NCBI RefSeq assembly: GCF_003340555.1
Contig: NZ_QPLJ01000006.1
Span: forward strand, 1-64,000
Direction of reading: 5' to 3'
Source: Jannaschia formosa
GTDB taxonomy: Bacteria > Pseudomonadota > Alphaproteobacteria > Rhodobacterales > Rhodobacteraceae
DNA length: 64,000 nt
Shown here in pieces: positions 42,394 to 50,913 of the stretch (positions are counted from its first letter, which is position 1; the number at the start of each line of letters is the position of its first letter). The position numbers and the translations under genes were made by a program. The notes under the pieces were generated by a model that worked only from the letters and a program-made list of their open reading frames with translations, was not told the DNA's origin and did no database searches.

Positions 42394-43604
42394 CAGCCTG
42401 GTTTCCTCACGATCATCTGGATGACGTCGCAATTGCCGTATTCGAACGCCCCCGCGCAGGAGGTGAGGTAGGTGTTCCACATCCGGCGGAAGCGTTCGTC
42501 GAAGCCCTGGGCGGCGACGTCGTCCCAGCGCTCGTTGAAGCGGACGTACCAGCGGCGCAACGTCTGCGAGTATCCCTTGGCGATGGAGATGGTCGATCCC
42601 TCGATCAGCCCGGCGCGCCCGATCTCTTCGGTCAGGCGGAAGGGCGCGGGCAGGAAGCCGCCGGGGAAGATGTATTTCTGGATGAAGTCGATGGAATTGC
42701 TGTAGATGTCCCAGCGCCGGTCCGGCACCGTGATGATCTGCAGCGAGGCCTGACGCCCCGGCCGCAGCCGTTCCCGCAGGGTCGCGAAATAGGACGGCCA
42801 GTAGCGCTGGCCCACCGCCTCGAACATCTCGATCGAGGCGATCCCGTCATAGGTCCCGGTCTCGTCCCGGTAATCCTGCAGCTTGATCTCGACCCGGTCC
42901 GACAACCCCTCGCGCGCCATCCGCTCGACGGCGTATCTGCGCTGCTCCTCGGACAGGGTCAGGCAGGTGACGCGCAGGCCCCGCTCCTTCGCGGCATATT
43001 CGGCGAAGCCACCCCAGCCGCAGCCGATCTCCAGGATGTGCTCGCCGGGCGAGACCTCCATCCGGTCGACGATGCTGGCGTATTTCGCCATCTGGGCGGT
43101 CTCCAACGATTCCTGGCCGGTCTCGAAGATAGCGGCCGAATATGTCATCGTGTCGTCGAGCCAGAGGCCATAGAATGAATTCCCCAGGTCGTAATGCGCC
43201 TGGATATTGCGCTTCGCCTGCGACTTCGTGTTCCGCACCATCCAGAAGCGCAGCTTCTCGTAGGCGCGCAGCAGCTTGAGCCCCGGCTGCTGCTGGATAA
43301 GGCTGTCGCCTTCCTTGTTGATCAGGTCATAGAGCGCCATCAGGTCCGGCGTGGACCATTGCCCCTCCAGATAGGCGTCGGTGAAGCCCAGGTCGCCCTC
43401 GCGCACCAGCCGCGCGAAGACGGTCTCGTCATGGACGACGATCTCGCCGACGGGCCCCGGCTCCGCCCCGGTGTGGCGGAAGCGGCGCCCGTCGGGCAGC
43501 ACGACGTCCATGCGCCCGCTCCTGGTGCGCTCCAGCATCTCCCAACAGGATGAGAAGTAACGAGGCAGCTTCGCCTGCCCCTCCAGAGAAGTGATGACCG
43601 TCAT
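42393..43604 (-). CDS. cfa: Cyclopropane-fatty-acyl-phospholipid synthase family protein
   Basis: This 403-residue SAM-dependent methyltransferase acts on membrane phospholipid acyl chains. SAM motif I is 'ILEIGCGWGGFAEYA' (about 194-208); the preceding 'HYDLGNSFYGLWLDDTMTYSAA' is the CFA lipid-site signature. It has the N-terminal helical domain (1-120) of the family. It follows the photolyase gene by 63 bp; the photolyase-cfa order resembles a stress-regulated pair in R. sphaeroides, as I recall it. Confidence 0.93.
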   Translation of the reverse strand: MTVITSLEGQAKLPRYFSSCWEMLERTRSGRMDVVLPDGRRFRHTGAEPGPVGEIVVHDETVFARLVREGDLGFTDAYLEGQWSTPDLMALYDLINKEGDSLIQQQPGLKLLRAYEKLRFWMVRNTKSQAKRNIQAHYDLGNSFYGLWLDDTMTYSAAIFETGQESLETAQMAKYASIVDRMEVSPGEHILEIGCGWGGFAEYAAKERGLRVTCLTLSEEQRRYAVERMAREGLSDRVEIKLQDYRDETGTYDGIASIEMFEAVGQRYWPSYFATLRERLRPGRQASLQIITVPDRRWDIYSNSIDFIQKYIFPGGFLPAPFRLTEEIGRAGLIEGSTISIAKGYSQTLRRWYVRFNERWDDVAAQGFDERFRRMWNTYLTSCAGAFEYGNCDVIQMIVRKPG

Positions 43605-43667
43605 TCTATCCCCCTGGCGTCGCCCAATACGAAACCACCCAATCCCGACTATCGCAACATTCGCGCT

Positions 43668-45092
43668 TCACTCGGCGGCATCGCGTTGCGAATAGGCCTC
43701 CAGCGCGCGCGCCCTGCCCTCCGCCAGCCCGACGACGGGCTCGGACGGATAGGGATCCTCCGCCGACAGGCCCCAGCTTCGGGGGATCGCGTCGAAGAAG
43801 GCCAGCGCCTCCTCCCCCGGCCGGTCGGCCAGCTCCGCGACCCAGCGGCGGCGGTAGACGCCTTTCGGGTCGAACTTCTCGCCCTGCGTCTCGGGGTTGA
43901 AGATGCGGAAGAAGGGCGAGGCATCCGGGCCGGAGCCTGCGGCCCATTGCCAGCCCATCGCGTTCGAGGCCGGGTCCCAGTCGATCAGGCAGTCTGCGAA
44001 CCAGTCGCAGCCGACCCGCCAGTGGGTCATCAGGTGCTTCGTCAGGTAGGAGGCGGTCAGCATCCGCGCGCGGTTGTGCATCCGGCCCGTCACGTACATC
44101 TCGCGCATGCCCGCATCGACCGCCGCGACGCCGGTGCGCCCGCGCCGCCAGGCCTCGGCCTGCGGGTTGTCGTCCTGCCAGGGAAACCCGTTCCACTCCG
44201 CGCGCCAGTTCTCGGAGGTCAGCTGCGGCGTGTGATAGGCAAGGTGATGGGCGAAGTCGCGCCAGACCAGCTCCTTCAGGAAGGTCTCGGCGCCGGCCCT
44301 GCCTTCGTCCAGCGCCCGCTGCCCCGCCTGCCAGCAGGCCCGCGCGCTGATCTCTCCATGAGTCAGGTTCTCGCTCAGCCCGCTGGTGCCGTCCTCGGGC
44401 AGCCGGTCGCGCGCCTCGGCATAGTCGTCGAGCCTTTCGGCGACGAAGCGGTCCAGCCGCGCCTGCGCGACGGCCTCGCCGACATGGACGTGCCGCGCCA
44501 CGATCTCCGCCCCGCGCCGCATCGCGCGGCCAAGATGCCAGCCCTCCAGCGCATCGCTCCCGGGCCAGGTCTGCGGCGCCGGGATGTCCGGGGGCGCAGC
44601 GAGGGTGGCGCCCGGATCGCGGCCCCGGACGTTCTTCCAGAACGGCGTGAAGACCTTGTAGAAGCCGCCGGACCCGGTCTCGACCGTCCAGGGTTCGAAG
44701 AGGACATGGCCCTGGAAGCTCCGCGCCTCCAGCCCGTCGCCGCGCAGCGCCTCCTTGACGGCGGTGTCGCGGGCGCGCTCGTCGGCGGTGTAGAGGCGGT
44801 TCCAGACCACCGTCCCGGCCCCCGTCTCCCGGGCGAGCGCGCGCAGCGCCTCCAGCGCCGGCCCCCGGCGCAGGATCAGACGAGACCCGGCGCCCTCCAG
44901 CGCGGCGGCAATCGCCTCCAGCCCCAGCCCCAGCCGCCATTTCGGCGCGGCACCCCATCGCTCCACCACCTCGTCCAGCAGGAAGACCGGGATCACCGGT
45001 CCTCCCTGCGCGCAGGCCCAGTCGAGAGCGGGGTTGTCGCCGAGCCGCAGGTCGCGGCGCATCCAGTAGAGTATCGGTGCCATGAGCGGCAT
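43668..45092 (-). CDS. phr: Deoxyribodipyrimidine photolyase
   Basis: This photolyase/cryptochrome-family protein of about 474 residues has an N-terminal alpha/beta antenna domain ('ILYWMRRDLRLGDNPAL') and a helical FAD domain with 'LPEDGTSGLSENLTHGEIS', 'FLKELVWRDFAHHLAYH', 'GRTGVAAVDAGMREMYVTGRMHNRARM' type segments (here split) and 'HWRVGCDWFADCLIDWDPASN'. It repairs UV-induced pyrimidine dimers using blue light. The start may be ATG 45092 or ATG 45083; neither has a strong ribosome site. Confidence 0.93.
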   Translation of the reverse strand: MPLMAPILYWMRRDLRLGDNPALDWACAQGGPVIPVFLLDEVVERWGAAPKWRLGLGLEAIAAALEGAGSRLILRRGPALEALRALARETGAGTVVWNRLYTADERARDTAVKEALRGDGLEARSFQGHVLFEPWTVETGSGGFYKVFTPFWKNVRGRDPGATLAAPPDIPAPQTWPGSDALEGWHLGRAMRRGAEIVARHVHVGEAVAQARLDRFVAERLDDYAEARDRLPEDGTSGLSENLTHGEISARACWQAGQRALDEGRAGAETFLKELVWRDFAHHLAYHTPQLTSENWRAEWNGFPWQDDNPQAEAWRRGRTGVAAVDAGMREMYVTGRMHNRARMLTASYLTKHLMTHWRVGCDWFADCLIDWDPASNAMGWQWAAGSGPDASPFFRIFNPETQGEKFDPKGVYRRRWVAELADRPGEEALAFFDAIPRSWGLSAEDPYPSEPVVGLAEGRARALEAYSQRDAAE

Positions 45093-45219
45093 CTAAAGCG
45101 CCGGATGGTTCCATCGAGTCAGGACACCGTGAAATATCGCGAGAGGGCGAGGCCCCGCGGGGACCATCCGCGTTGAACTCATCGTCCGCCGCGACAGGCG
45201 CCCCCCTTCGGAACGGAAA

Positions 45220-45239
45220 CGGGGGCCCGAAGGCCCCCG
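45220..45239 (-). terminator. UUCG-capped terminator of the BCCT transcript
   Basis: Read on the minus strand, CGGGGGCC, TTCG, GGCCCCCG form an 8-bp stem with the very stable UUCG loop, followed by TTTCC. It lies 24-43 bp after the BCCT stop codon and 128 bp before the photolyase start. It should separate the two transcripts. Nothing else is seen in the 170-bp gap. Confidence 0.85.
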
Positions 45240-45262
45240 CATCGCGTCATTGCCGGGCGGCG

Positions 45263-46903
45263 TCAGGCCCGCCGTTCGCTCCGCAGGCCCTGCCAGATGC
45301 AGTAGCACATCAGAAGCAGGACCACCGTGAACAGCAGGCCGGTCGAGATGACCATCGACTGCAGCGCCGCGAGGCCCCCGCCGATCAGCAACGCGATGGC
45401 CACAGCGCCCTCGAACACGCACCAGAACACCCGCTGCGGCATCGGCGCGTCGATCTTGCCGCCCGCCGTGATCGTGTCGATCACCAGCGAGCCGGAATCC
45501 GACGAGGTCACGAAGAACACGATGACCAGCACGATCCCGATGAACGAGGTGATCTGCGCCAGCGGCAGCGGGTCGAGCATCCGGAACAGCTGCAGCGGCA
45601 GGTCCGCGTCCTGCGCGCCGGTGTAGCCGTCGGTCAGGACCTGATGGATCGCGGTGCCGCCGAAGATCGACATCCAGGCCACGCAGACGAAGGACGGGAT
45701 CAGCAGCACGCAGACCACGAACTCCCGCACGGTGCGGCCGCGCGAGACACGGGCGATGAACATGCCGACGAAGGGCGACCAGCTGATCCACCAGGCCCAG
45801 TAGAACGCCGTCCAGCCCTGGCTGAAGTTCACGTCCTCGCGCCCGAACGGGTTGGCGAGCTGCGGCATGAACTGGATGTAGGCGACGAGGCTGTCCCAGA
45901 AGAAGGCGAGCAGGAAGGCCGTCGGACCGACGATCAGCACGAACCCGGCCAGCAGCGCGGCGAGCCCCATGTTCAGCTCGGACAGGACCTTCACGCCCCC
46001 ATCCAGCCCGCGCACGACCGAGATCAGCGCGACCGCCGTGATCAGCGTGATCAGAACCACCTCGGTCGTGTTGCCGATGGGCACGCCGAACAGCTCGTTC
46101 AGGCCCGCATTCGCCTGCGTCGCGCCGAAGCCCAGGGACGTGGCCAGGCCGAACAGCGTCGCGAAGACCGCGATGATGTCGATGACATGCCCGGGCCAGC
46201 CCCAGACCCGCTCTCCGAGGATCGGGTAGAAGGCCGAGCGGATGGTCAGCGGCAGGCCCTTGTTGAAGGTGAACAGCGCTAGCGCCAGCGCGACGGTCGC
46301 GTAGATCGCCCAGGGGTGCAGACCCCAGTGGTAGATCGTCGCCGCCATGCCCAGCCGGGTCGAGCCTTCCTGGTCGTCCAGCGCCCCGGTCAGCGGCGCC
46401 CAGTCGGACCGCAGCCCGCCCTCGTCGACCGTCGTCCCCCCGAGAGCGCTCGAGAAATGGGTCAGCGGCTCGGACACGCCGTAGAACATCAGCCCGATGC
46501 CCATCCCCGCCGCGAACAGCATCGCGAACCAGCCGGTATAGGTGTAGTCCGGGGTGGCCTCGACGCCGCCCAGCCGGACCGAGCCGTAGGGCGTCACGAT
46601 CAGCAGCAGCGCGAAGATCACGACGATGTCGGCAGCGCCGATCAGGAACCAGTCGAAATTCTGGGTCGTGAAGGCGAACATCGCCGAGAAGGCCGTATTC
46701 GCCTGGTCCGGCAGGGCCAGCGTGAAGAACACGAAGGCCACCACCGCGGCGGCAGAGATGCCGAAGACCGGATTGTGGATGTCGAAAGGCGTCTTGAGCA
46801 GCGTCCCCTCGATATTGTTCTGGCCGACCTCGTAATCGGTCTCGATCGCGGCCACCGCGCCTTCCGGCGCGGGTATGCCCTGCGATTCGGTCACGTCTGT
46901 CAT
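45263..46903 (-). CDS. BCCT-family (betaine/carnitine/choline) transporter
   Basis: This 546-residue inner-membrane carrier has 12 predicted helices and family hallmarks. The glycine motif GMGIG precedes 'LMFYGVSEPLTHF' (about 140-160), and the tryptophan region is 'FYWAWWISWSPFVGMF' followed by 'ARVSRGRTVREF'. The GMGIG form is typical of sodium-coupled betaine carriers. Because it lies next to acuI and dmdA, the substrate could be DMSP or glycine betaine (inference). Gene order suggests it is read with the broken usp gene upstream. Confidence 0.93.
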   Translation of the reverse strand: MTDVTESQGIPAPEGAVAAIETDYEVGQNNIEGTLLKTPFDIHNPVFGISAAAVVAFVFFTLALPDQANTAFSAMFAFTTQNFDWFLIGAADIVVIFALLLIVTPYGSVRLGGVEATPDYTYTGWFAMLFAAGMGIGLMFYGVSEPLTHFSSALGGTTVDEGGLRSDWAPLTGALDDQEGSTRLGMAATIYHWGLHPWAIYATVALALALFTFNKGLPLTIRSAFYPILGERVWGWPGHVIDIIAVFATLFGLATSLGFGATQANAGLNELFGVPIGNTTEVVLITLITAVALISVVRGLDGGVKVLSELNMGLAALLAGFVLIVGPTAFLLAFFWDSLVAYIQFMPQLANPFGREDVNFSQGWTAFYWAWWISWSPFVGMFIARVSRGRTVREFVVCVLLIPSFVCVAWMSIFGGTAIHQVLTDGYTGAQDADLPLQLFRMLDPLPLAQITSFIGIVLVIVFFVTSSDSGSLVIDTITAGGKIDAPMPQRVFWCVFEGAVAIALLIGGGLAALQSMVISTGLLFTVVLLLMCYCIWQGLRSERRA

Positions 46904-46943
46904 CTTCCTGTGCCTCCTGTCGGTTCGTTCGGGGAACGCCGGG

Positions 46944-47202
46944 TCATGTCTCGCGCACGACGAAGACCGACGCCCTGGCCTGGGCCGCGACCTTTATGCC
47001 GTTCGACGGCCAGACCGCATCTGCCGCCCGCGGCAGGTGCGAGGCCATGACGACCACCTCGGCGCCCGTGTCGTCGGCCGCCTCGAGCAATGCGTGTGAC
47101 GGTCCCGTTCTGCCCGCGCACCAGCGTCGCCGCCGCCTCCAGCGCCTTGCCCTGCGCATCGACATGGCCGAGATCGACGGGGATCATGATCCTGTTGAAC
47201 AT
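46944..47202 (-). pseudogene. Universal stress protein gene with internal deletion and frameshift
   Basis: The gene begins normally at ATG 47202 with AAGGAG seven bases upstream and encodes 'MFNRIMIPVDLGHVDAQGKA' up to about 47095. A typical UspA C-terminus ('DDTGAEVVVMASHLPRAADA' then 'ARASVFVVRET') then continues in a different frame to 46944. About 70 central residues, including part of the nucleotide-binding region, are missing. The 259-bp remnant therefore cannot make a normal Usp of about 140-150 residues. Usp genes next to BCCT carriers are common, suggesting recent loss. Confidence 0.85.
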
Positions 47203-47337
47203 CGCGGCTCCTTGTCTTCCCGGCCCGCCGCCACGCGCCTTCTGCGCGCCGGCGAACCGTTCCGGATGAGGAAGCTTAGCACGGCGCGCCGCGAAACCCC
47301 ACACCCCGCCCGGAAAAGGGGTGAGGGGCCCCCGGGA

Positions 47338-48321
47338 TCAGGCGTTCACGTCGACGACGACGCGGCCCCGGACCTTGCCCTGAAGGATATCGGCGCCCAG
47401 CGCGGGCAGGTCCGACAGGGTCGCGGGCACGACCATGTCCTCGAGCTTTTCCATCGGCAGAAGCTCCGCGATGCGGGCCCAGGCGCGGACCCGATTCTCG
47501 TAGGGCTGCAGCACGCTGTCGATGCCCAGAAGGTTCACGCCGCGCAGCAGGAAGGGGATGACCGTCGCCGGCAGGTTCGCACCGCCGGCCAGGCCCACGG
47601 CCGCGACCGAGGCGCCGTATTCCATCTGCCCCAGCACCCGCGCCAGCATCGCGCCGCCCACCGCGTCGACGCAGCCGCCCCAGGTCTCGCTTTCGAGCGG
47701 GCGCTTCACCGTCTCGGCCAGATCGGCGCGCGGAACGATCCGCGTCGCGCCGAGGCCTCGCAGATAGCCCTCCTGCTCGGGCCGCCCCGTGACCGCGGCG
47801 ACCTCCTTGCCCATCGCGGACAGCAGCGCGACCGCGACCGAGCCGACGCCCCCCGCCGCGCCCGTGACCAGCACCGGACCCGCCTTGATCCCGTGATCCT
47901 CCAGCGCCTGCACCGCCAGCATCGAGGTGAAGCCCGCCGTGCCGACCGCCATGGCCTGCCGCGTCGTCAGCCCCTCGGGCAGCGGCACCAGCCAGTCGGC
48001 GCGGACCCGGGCCTTCTGGCTGTAGCCGCCCCAATGCGCCTCGCCCACGCGCCAGCCGGTCAGGACGACCTTGTCTCCGGGGGAATAGCGTTCGTCGTCA
48101 GATGCTTCCACGGTGCCGCTGAAGTCAATCCCGGGCACATGCGGATAGTTTCGCACCAGCCCGCCGCCCGGCCCGATGCACAGCCCGTCCTTGTAGTTGA
48201 CCGTCGAATACTCCACCGCGACCGTCACCTCGGCCTCGGGCAGCCGGTCCAGCTCCATGTCCTGGACCGAGGCCCGCGTCCCGTCGTCGTCCTTCTCGAC
48301 GACCAAAGCCCTGAACGTCAT
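47338..48321 (-). CDS. acuI: Acryloyl-CoA reductase (MDR family)
   Basis: This 327-residue zinc-independent medium-chain reductase is of the AcuI/YhdH type: 'YSTVNYKDGLCIGPGGGLV' near 38-56, NADP fold 'VTGAAGGVGSVAVALLS' (about 153-169) and 'RGVNLLGIDSV'. It reduces acryloyl-CoA to propionyl-CoA in DMSP/acrylate metabolism, detoxifying a strong electrophile. It begins 13 bp after dmdA, as in Ruegeria pomeroyi where the two are co-transcribed. A weak G/C dyad followed by TTTT on the minus strand (about 47315-47333) may end the transcript. Confidence 0.9.
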   Translation of the reverse strand: MTFRALVVEKDDDGTRASVQDMELDRLPEAEVTVAVEYSTVNYKDGLCIGPGGGLVRNYPHVPGIDFSGTVEASDDERYSPGDKVVLTGWRVGEAHWGGYSQKARVRADWLVPLPEGLTTRQAMAVGTAGFTSMLAVQALEDHGIKAGPVLVTGAAGGVGSVAVALLSAMGKEVAAVTGRPEQEGYLRGLGATRIVPRADLAETVKRPLESETWGGCVDAVGGAMLARVLGQMEYGASVAAVGLAGGANLPATVIPFLLRGVNLLGIDSVLQPYENRVRAWARIAELLPMEKLEDMVVPATLSDLPALGADILQGKVRGRVVVDVNA

Positions 48322-48334
48322 ATCGTCTCCTCCT

Positions 48335-49414
48335 CTATCTCCAGAATTTGTCTCTCAGGCGGCCGCGCCTCGGGCCGTCCTGCGTCTCGATCACGACCTG
48401 CTGTCCCGCGGCCCATTTCCGCCCGATCATGCCGATCGCCACGCCGCATCCGAACTCGATCGAATCCGCGGCGGAACTGACGACGCCGATCTGCGTCTCG
48501 CCGACCTTCACCGGCCAGAGCCGGTCGCAGGCGGGGACCGGTCCCACCATCTCGACCGCCATCAGGCGGCGGGTCGAGACATGGCGCCTCAGCGCCGCGC
48601 CCCCGATGCAGTCGTAGCGCTGCACATACTTGTCCAGTCCGACCTCGAAGGGCGTGTCGGCATCGGTGATGTCGTTGCCGTAGCTCAGCATCCCGCCCTC
48701 GATCCGCTCGATCAGGTTCGGACAGCCCGCGCGCACGTCCAGATCCCGCCCCGCCTCGAACAGCGCCTGCCAGAGCGGCATCGCGTGCCGTTCCTCCTCG
48801 ACATAGATCTCGAAGCCGCCCTGCTTGGAATAGCCGGTGCGACTGACGATCATCTCGGTGTCCCGGAACGGCAGCCGTTCGAAGCGGAAGAACCTGATGC
48901 CCCGCACCGTCTCGCCGAAGACCCGCGCCGCCAGATCGTCCGCCTTCGGCCCCTGCACGGCGAGCGGCTGTGCCTCGATCTCGCGCACATAGGCGTCGTA
49001 TCCCCCCGCCTCGACCATCCCCTCGATCCAGAGCCGCAGCTCCCCGTCGGCAAGGCTGATCCACCAGACGCCGGGCCGGGGCCGCAGCGCGACGGGATCG
49101 TTCAGCATCCCGCCGTTGCGGTTGCAGATCGGAACGTAGGCACAGCGGTCGGCGGCGACGGAGGACAGGTCCCGCGGGGTCAGCCGCTGCATGACCTGAT
49201 CGGCATGGGGGCCGCCGATCTCGACCTGCCGCTCGCAGGCGACGTCCCAGACCTGCACCGCGCGCTTGAGATGGGCGCAGTCGATGGCCGCCCCGCGGAA
49301 CGAGGCGGGCAGCATCATCCGGTTGTAGACCGTGTAGGACTGGCACCCGGCGGCATCGACGGCGTCGGTCCACCAGGTCCGTCGCACGCGGTTGGAACGG
49401 GCGAGTTCGGTCAT
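48335..49414 (-). CDS. dmdA: DMSP demethylase (GcvT family)
   Basis: This 359-residue tetrahydrofolate-dependent enzyme moves a methyl group from dimethylsulfoniopropionate to THF, leaving methylmercaptopropionate. The full GcvT fold is present; DmdA-like segments include 'WWTDAVDAAGCQSYTVYNRMML', here within 16-37, 'RFFRFERLPFRDTEMIVSRTGYSKQGGFEIYV' (split) and 'EGGMLSYGNDI'. The acuI neighbour strongly supports DmdA over glycine-cleavage GcvT or dimethylglycine enzymes. GGAGG lies 8 bases before ATG, directly after a long hairpin (49431-49463). Confidence 0.88.
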   Translation of the reverse strand: MTELARSNRVRRTWWTDAVDAAGCQSYTVYNRMMLPASFRGAAIDCAHLKRAVQVWDVACERQVEIGGPHADQVMQRLTPRDLSSVAADRCAYVPICNRNGGMLNDPVALRPRPGVWWISLADGELRLWIEGMVEAGGYDAYVREIEAQPLAVQGPKADDLAARVFGETVRGIRFFRFERLPFRDTEMIVSRTGYSKQGGFEIYVEEERHAMPLWQALFEAGRDLDVRAGCPNLIERIEGGMLSYGNDITDADTPFEVGLDKYVQRYDCIGGAALRRHVSTRRLMAVEMVGPVPACDRLWPVKVGETQIGVVSSAADSIEFGCGVAIGMIGRKWAAGQQVVIETQDGPRRGRLRDKFWR

Positions 49415-49430
49415 CGGGTCGCCTCCGAAG

Positions 49431-49463
49431 ACGTCGGACGCGGATCACCCGCAGGTCCGACGT
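49431..49463 (-). promoter_or_regulatory. Long leader hairpin directly before the dmdA ribosome site
   Basis: ACGTCGGAC (49431-49439) and its exact complement GTCCGACGT (49455-49463) flank an inner stem GCGG/CCGC with a 5-base ATCAC loop and a 2-base bulge. This gives a stem of about 13 bp in the 64-bp gap between the DUF1326 stop and dmdA. The hairpin ends about 4 bases before GGAGG of dmdA. No U-run follows it, so a simple terminator is unlikely. An attenuator, RNA-stabilising element or DNA dyad for a regulator are alternatives. Confidence 0.72.
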
Positions 49464-49478
49464 GGATCATACCTGAAA

Positions 49479-50162
49479 TCAGCGCGGAACCTCGGGCCCC
49501 GACCAGTCGATCTGGCAGATCTCGGCCGAGCGCCCGTCGAAGTCCCAGACCCGCCCGAAGGCGCGCACCCGGCCCTTTGTCGCGGTCGCGACGGTGATGT
49601 CGGCACCCATCCAGTACTCGGTATTGGTGGCCACGATGTCGCGCTCCGGGTCCTTGCCCTGCACCGGCACGACCTCGCCCTGGATCTTCTTGCCGACCAT
49701 CAAGCGCCTTGTCTTGCCTTCGTTTTCATAGGTGATCTTCGCGCGCTCCGCGCCGAGGAACTCGCTCACGAGCAGCTTGAACAACCCCGTGGTCCCGCGC
49801 GCCCGGCCCGAGAAGATCTCGATCAGACCCAGATAGGCGTGCTGGCTGGCGCGGTCGTCGATGAAGGCGGCGGCCTTCCAGTTGCCCCGCGCCATAAGCC
49901 CCGGAATTTCCAGCAGCAATCCGACGTTCAGCCCCGATAGGTCCTCGTCCCCATAATGGCCCTCGTCGATCCGGATGCCGGACCAGGCCTGGCAATAGCC
50001 CTCGGTCGGGGCGTGCTTGCCCAAGCTGACCACGCAGGGACAGAAAACCGTGCAATTGCAGTTTAGTATCAGCTCTCCCTTGATCGCCCAAGGGGTCTGT
50101 GCGCCCCCGGTCCGGGGCGACATGCGGCTCGACACGACAGGCGCGGCGATCTTTACGGTCAT
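49479..50162 (-). CDS. DUF1326 cysteine-motif protein
   Basis: This 227-residue protein begins with the family's signature CNCTVFCPC (C35, C37, C41, C43) followed by 'VVSLGKHAPTEGYC'. A beta-rich body with 'YWMGADITVA' and 'RVWDFDGRSAEICQIDWSGP' at the end follows. No signal peptide is seen. The four close cysteines look like a metal or redox site. DUF1326 genes are regularly paired with DUF2182 membrane proteins, as here (ATGA overlap at 50159-50162). The function is unknown. Confidence 0.87.
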   Translation of the reverse strand: MTVKIAAPVVSSRMSPRTGGAQTPWAIKGELILNCNCTVFCPCVVSLGKHAPTEGYCQAWSGIRIDEGHYGDEDLSGLNVGLLLEIPGLMARGNWKAAAFIDDRASQHAYLGLIEIFSGRARGTTGLFKLLVSEFLGAERAKITYENEGKTRRLMVGKKIQGEVVPVQGKDPERDIVATNTEYWMGADITVATATKGRVRAFGRVWDFDGRSAEICQIDWSGPEVPR

Positions 50163-50845
50163 CGAAGTCCTCCCAACAGAAAGCCCGCGCCGACAAGGCA
50201 GGCGAGCGCAATCGCCACCGGGACGATCCGCCCGGTGGTCAGTTTCTCCAGCGTCATCAACAGGGTGACCAGCGCCATGAAGCCCAGCGACATCGCCCCT
50301 CCGATCAGCCCCAGCGCCATCAGCGCCCAGCAGCAGCCCAGACAGACCGCGCCCAGCCGCAGCCCCATGCGCCACGGGCCCTCGTCCCAGAACTGCATGA
50401 AGAAGGTGAGCGGCTGCCGACACTTAGACAGGCAGGCCTCCTTAAGCGGCGAAACCTGGTAGCCGGCGGCCAGGACCAGCAGCGCAGGCGCCAGCCAGGG
50501 TGCCGCGATCCGGTCGCCCAGCGCCAGTTGAACCGTGGCCGCGAGCAGCGAAAACCCCACCCAGACAAGCACATAGCCTCCGACCAACGCCCCGCCGCCG
50601 TGCAATCCCTGCGCCGTCGTGATCTCGTCATGGGTGGCGAAGGCCGGGATCGCCGTGGGCAACATCATCGCGGCGGACATGATCAGCCACATCGCCACCA
50701 GCCCCGGAAGCGCCGCCTCGCCCGCGGGCGTGAGGCACAGGTCCCGCAGCGCCGTCGCGAAAGCCCCCGGCGCCGACATCGTCCAGACCAGCGCCCAGGC
50801 CACCAGCAGCCCGGCATAGAGGGCCAGCCAGTGCGGCGCGGTCAT
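50159..50845 (-). CDS. DUF2182 integral membrane protein (predicted metal-binding)
   Basis: This 228-residue inner-membrane protein has about six helices and conserved 'MWLIMSAAMMLPTA' (52-65). Cysteine pairs C138/C142 (KEACLSKC) and C168/C171/C172 (CLGCC) agree with the predicted metal-binding family COG5486. Its partner is the DUF1326 protein. The pair lies between gntR and dmdA and is read toward dmdA, so it may belong to the dmdA regulon or may only be inserted there. The start at ATG 50845 is the first sensible one. Confidence 0.87.
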   Translation of the reverse strand: MTAPHWLALYAGLLVAWALVWTMSAPGAFATALRDLCLTPAGEAALPGLVAMWLIMSAAMMLPTAIPAFATHDEITTAQGLHGGGALVGGYVLVWVGFSLLAATVQLALGDRIAAPWLAPALLVLAAGYQVSPLKEACLSKCRQPLTFFMQFWDEGPWRMGLRLGAVCLGCCWALMALGLIGGAMSLGFMALVTLLMTLEKLTTGRIVPVAIALACLVGAGFLLGGLR

Positions 50846-50913
50846 GCGGGACAGGTGGCGCAAGCGGTTCCCTCCTCCGGACTTGTGCGACTCGGTGCTC
50901 CGGCTTATCCGAA

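Noticed and set aside
47315-47333. Terminator of acuI on the minus strand
   Set aside because: Only a four-base stem can be formed before TTTT; too weak to list as a feature.
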